From positions 1 through 64,000 of the forward strand of contig JAINDL010000001.1 in NCBI GenBank assembly GCA_019931245.1: 64,000 nucleotides of DNA. The letters run 5' to 3'. A program made the position numbers and the translations under genes. The DNA is from Bryobacteraceae bacterium CoA2 C42. Its GTDB lineage: Bacteria; Acidobacteriota; Terriglobia; Bryobacterales; Bryobacteraceae. A model generated the notes under the pieces. That model made no database searches. It was not told the origin of the DNA and saw only the letters and a list, made by a program, of their open reading frames with translations. Positions within the stretch are counted from its first letter, which is position 1. Each line of letters begins with the position of its first letter. Of this stretch, positions 62,750 through 64,000 are shown piece by piece.

Positions 62750-64000
62750 ATGCGCACCGCCCTTCTCTACGCCATCACCCTCAGCCTCAATGCCGCCGAC
62801 TGGCCCCAACTCCGCGGCCCCGATGGCGCCGGCCTCTGCCCGGGTTGCCCGCCCCTCCCCACTCACTTCAGCCCTACCCAGAACGTGCTCTGGAAAACAT
62901 CCCTCCCCCCCGGCAAGTCCTCGCCCATCCTCGTCCGCGGCCGCATCCTCCTCACCGCCGCCCAGGGCGACGACCTGCTCACCATCTGCCTCGAACAGTC
63001 CACCGGCCGCGAACTCTGGCGCCGCGCCCTCCGCGTCCCCAAACGCGAAGCCCAGCACTCCCTCAACCATCGCGCCGCCCCCACCCCCACCACCGACGGC
63101 AAGAACGTCTACGTCTTCTTCGCCGACTTCGGCCTCCTCGCCTACACCCTCGACGGCCAGCCCCTCTGGCAACTCCCCCTCGGCCCCTTCAACAGCCAGC
63201 ACGGCATCGTCGCCTCCCCCCTCTACGCCGACGGCAAACTCATCCTGGTCGCCGACCAGGACACCGACGCCTATATCCTCGCCGTCCACGCCCACTCCGG
63301 CAAAACCGCCTGGAAAGTGCCGCGCGAGGTCATCAACGGCTACGCCACCCCGCTCATCTACCGCCCCGCCCGCGGTCCCGTCCAAGTCATCGCCCCCGGT
63401 TCCTATCAACTCACCGCCTATTCGCTCCACAACGGCGAAACCCTCTGGTTCGCCCGCGGCCTCACCTGTCAGCCCAAGTCCGCCCCCGTCATCGCCGGCG
63501 ACACGCTTTACTTCAACGGCTGGACCGTCGGCAACGACCCCGGCCAGCAGGTCGACCTGCCTCCCTTCTCTACCGTCATCGCCGCCGCCGACGCCAATAA
63601 AGACGGTAAACTCGCCCAGCCCGAACTCCCCGCCCCCTGGCAACCCACCGGCTCCTGGCGCGCCATCGACCTCGACCGCGATGGCTTCCTCAACGAACGC
63701 GAATGGACCTTCTTCCGCACCCGCCGCGCCGCCCGCAACGGCGCCCTCGCCATCCGCCTCGGCGGCTCCGGCGACGTCACCGCCACCCACCTCCGCTGGC
63801 GCTACGAAAAATCGCTCCCCGACGTCCCCGCCCCGCTCGTTCTCAACGACGTCGTCTTCCTCATCCGCAGCGGCGGCATCGCCACCACCCTCGACGCCCA
63901 ATCCGGCCGCGTCCTCAAGCAGGGCCGCCTCACCGGCGCCCTCGAAGACTACTACTCCTCCCCCGTCGCCGCCGGCGGCAAGCTTTACATCGCCAGCGAA
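62750..64000 (+). CDS. Secreted PQQ-like beta-propeller with EF-hand pair, 3'-partial
   Basis: 417 codons from ATG at 62750 (GGGAG about nine bases upstream), still open at the right edge. Signal peptide MRTALLYAITLSLNAA, then DWPQLRGPDGAG, the standard opening of secreted PQQ_2-type propellers in Planctomycetes and Acidobacteria. Blades show NVLWKTSLPPGKSSPILVRG, SLNHRAAPTPTTDGKNVYVF, SQHGIVASPLYADGKLILVA, HSGKTAWKVPREVINGYATP and HNGETLWFARGLT. Two EF-hand loops are inserted mid-protein: DANKDGKLAQPEL and DLDRDGFLNEREW. PQQ binding itself is not proven by the sequence; many relatives are non-enzymatic. It diverges from Oar receptor 3. Confidence 0.85.
   Translation, partial: MRTALLYAITLSLNAADWPQLRGPDGAGLCPGCPPLPTHFSPTQNVLWKTSLPPGKSSPILVRGRILLTAAQGDDLLTICLEQSTGRELWRRALRVPKREAQHSLNHRAAPTPTTDGKNVYVFFADFGLLAYTLDGQPLWQLPLGPFNSQHGIVASPLYADGKLILVADQDTDAYILAVHAHSGKTAWKVPREVINGYATPLIYRPARGPVQVIAPGSYQLTAYSLHNGETLWFARGLTCQPKSAPVIAGDTLYFNGWTVGNDPGQQVDLPPFSTVIAAADANKDGKLAQPELPAPWQPTGSWRAIDLDRDGFLNEREWTFFRTRRAARNGALAIRLGGSGDVTATHLRWRYEKSLPDVPAPLVLNDVVFLIRSGGIATTLDAQSGRVLKQGRLTGALEDYYSSPVAAGGKLYIASE

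Overview
The window is 64 kb of very GC-rich bacterial DNA with dense, often overlapping genes. The gene set points to an acidobacterium of the Solibacter/Bryobacter type (Bryobacterales). Supporting features are three large Oar-like TonB receptors with an N-terminal carboxypeptidase-regulatory domain, a protein with NHL repeats and the Solibacter-type C-terminal domain (TIGR03437), several secreted beta-propellers, and two sets of the 'planctomycete-type' cytochrome/DUF families (DUF1549/1553 + DUF1501, and DUF1587-1595 + DUF1552). This placement is an inference from gene families; no rRNA or ribosomal protein gene is present.

Layout. 1-10.2 kb: the end of a multihaem cytochrome with an FGE-like domain, then on the minus strand a 2-hydroxyacid dehydrogenase, an ACS-type MFS transporter, a DUF1549/1553 cytochrome-like protein, a DUF1501 protein and a PPC-domain protein. 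Between transporter and DUF1549 gene lie a lower-GC orphan gene and two decayed copies of the operon junction. 10.3-25.5 kb: a WbuC-type cupin, a secreted NHL propeller, a NodB deacetylase with an extra C-terminal domain, Oar receptor 1, the wreck of another TonB receptor, a Tat-type mannonate dehydratase, the DUF1592-family/DUF1552 pair and a secreted glycosidase-like protein. 25.6-33.6 kb: a membrane/propeller protein with a pure CAG13 tract, an MFS transporter, an overlapping Na+ symporter/metallo-beta-lactamase/propeller operon, MarC and a small metalloprotease. 33.7-41.9 kb: perR-ahpC-ahpD oxidative stress operon, a degenerate REP-associated transposase, an ArgD-like aminotransferase, an esterase, a hairpin-rich repeat array, a DtxR-family regulator, an LTxxQ-like secreted protein, a membrane Fe-S oxidoreductase and tRNA-Lys(CTT).

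42-64 kb: a three-gene secreted operon ending in an outer-membrane-barrel protein with two cysteine-rich modules, Oar receptor 2, an epimerase and a methyltransferase that each carry one in-frame TAG, a short SecA paralogue preceded by a tiny proline-rich secreted protein, a PhnP-like hydrolase, ribF, a tagatose-bisphosphate aldolase, a GDPD-esterase fusion, Oar receptor 3 and a 3'-truncated PQQ-like propeller with EF-hands.

The common theme is import and breakdown of complex carbohydrates and sugar acids through the outer membrane (Oar receptors, mannonate dehydratase, hydroxyacid dehydrogenase, MFS and SSS transporters, deacetylase, esterases, aldolase), with secreted haem proteins. The plus strand is strongly G-rich to about 13 kb and C-rich from about 25 kb, whichever strand the genes use. 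The observations I rate highest are the cysteine-rich barrel operon, the SecA paralogue pair, the twin amber codons and the duplicated operon junction around the orphan gene.
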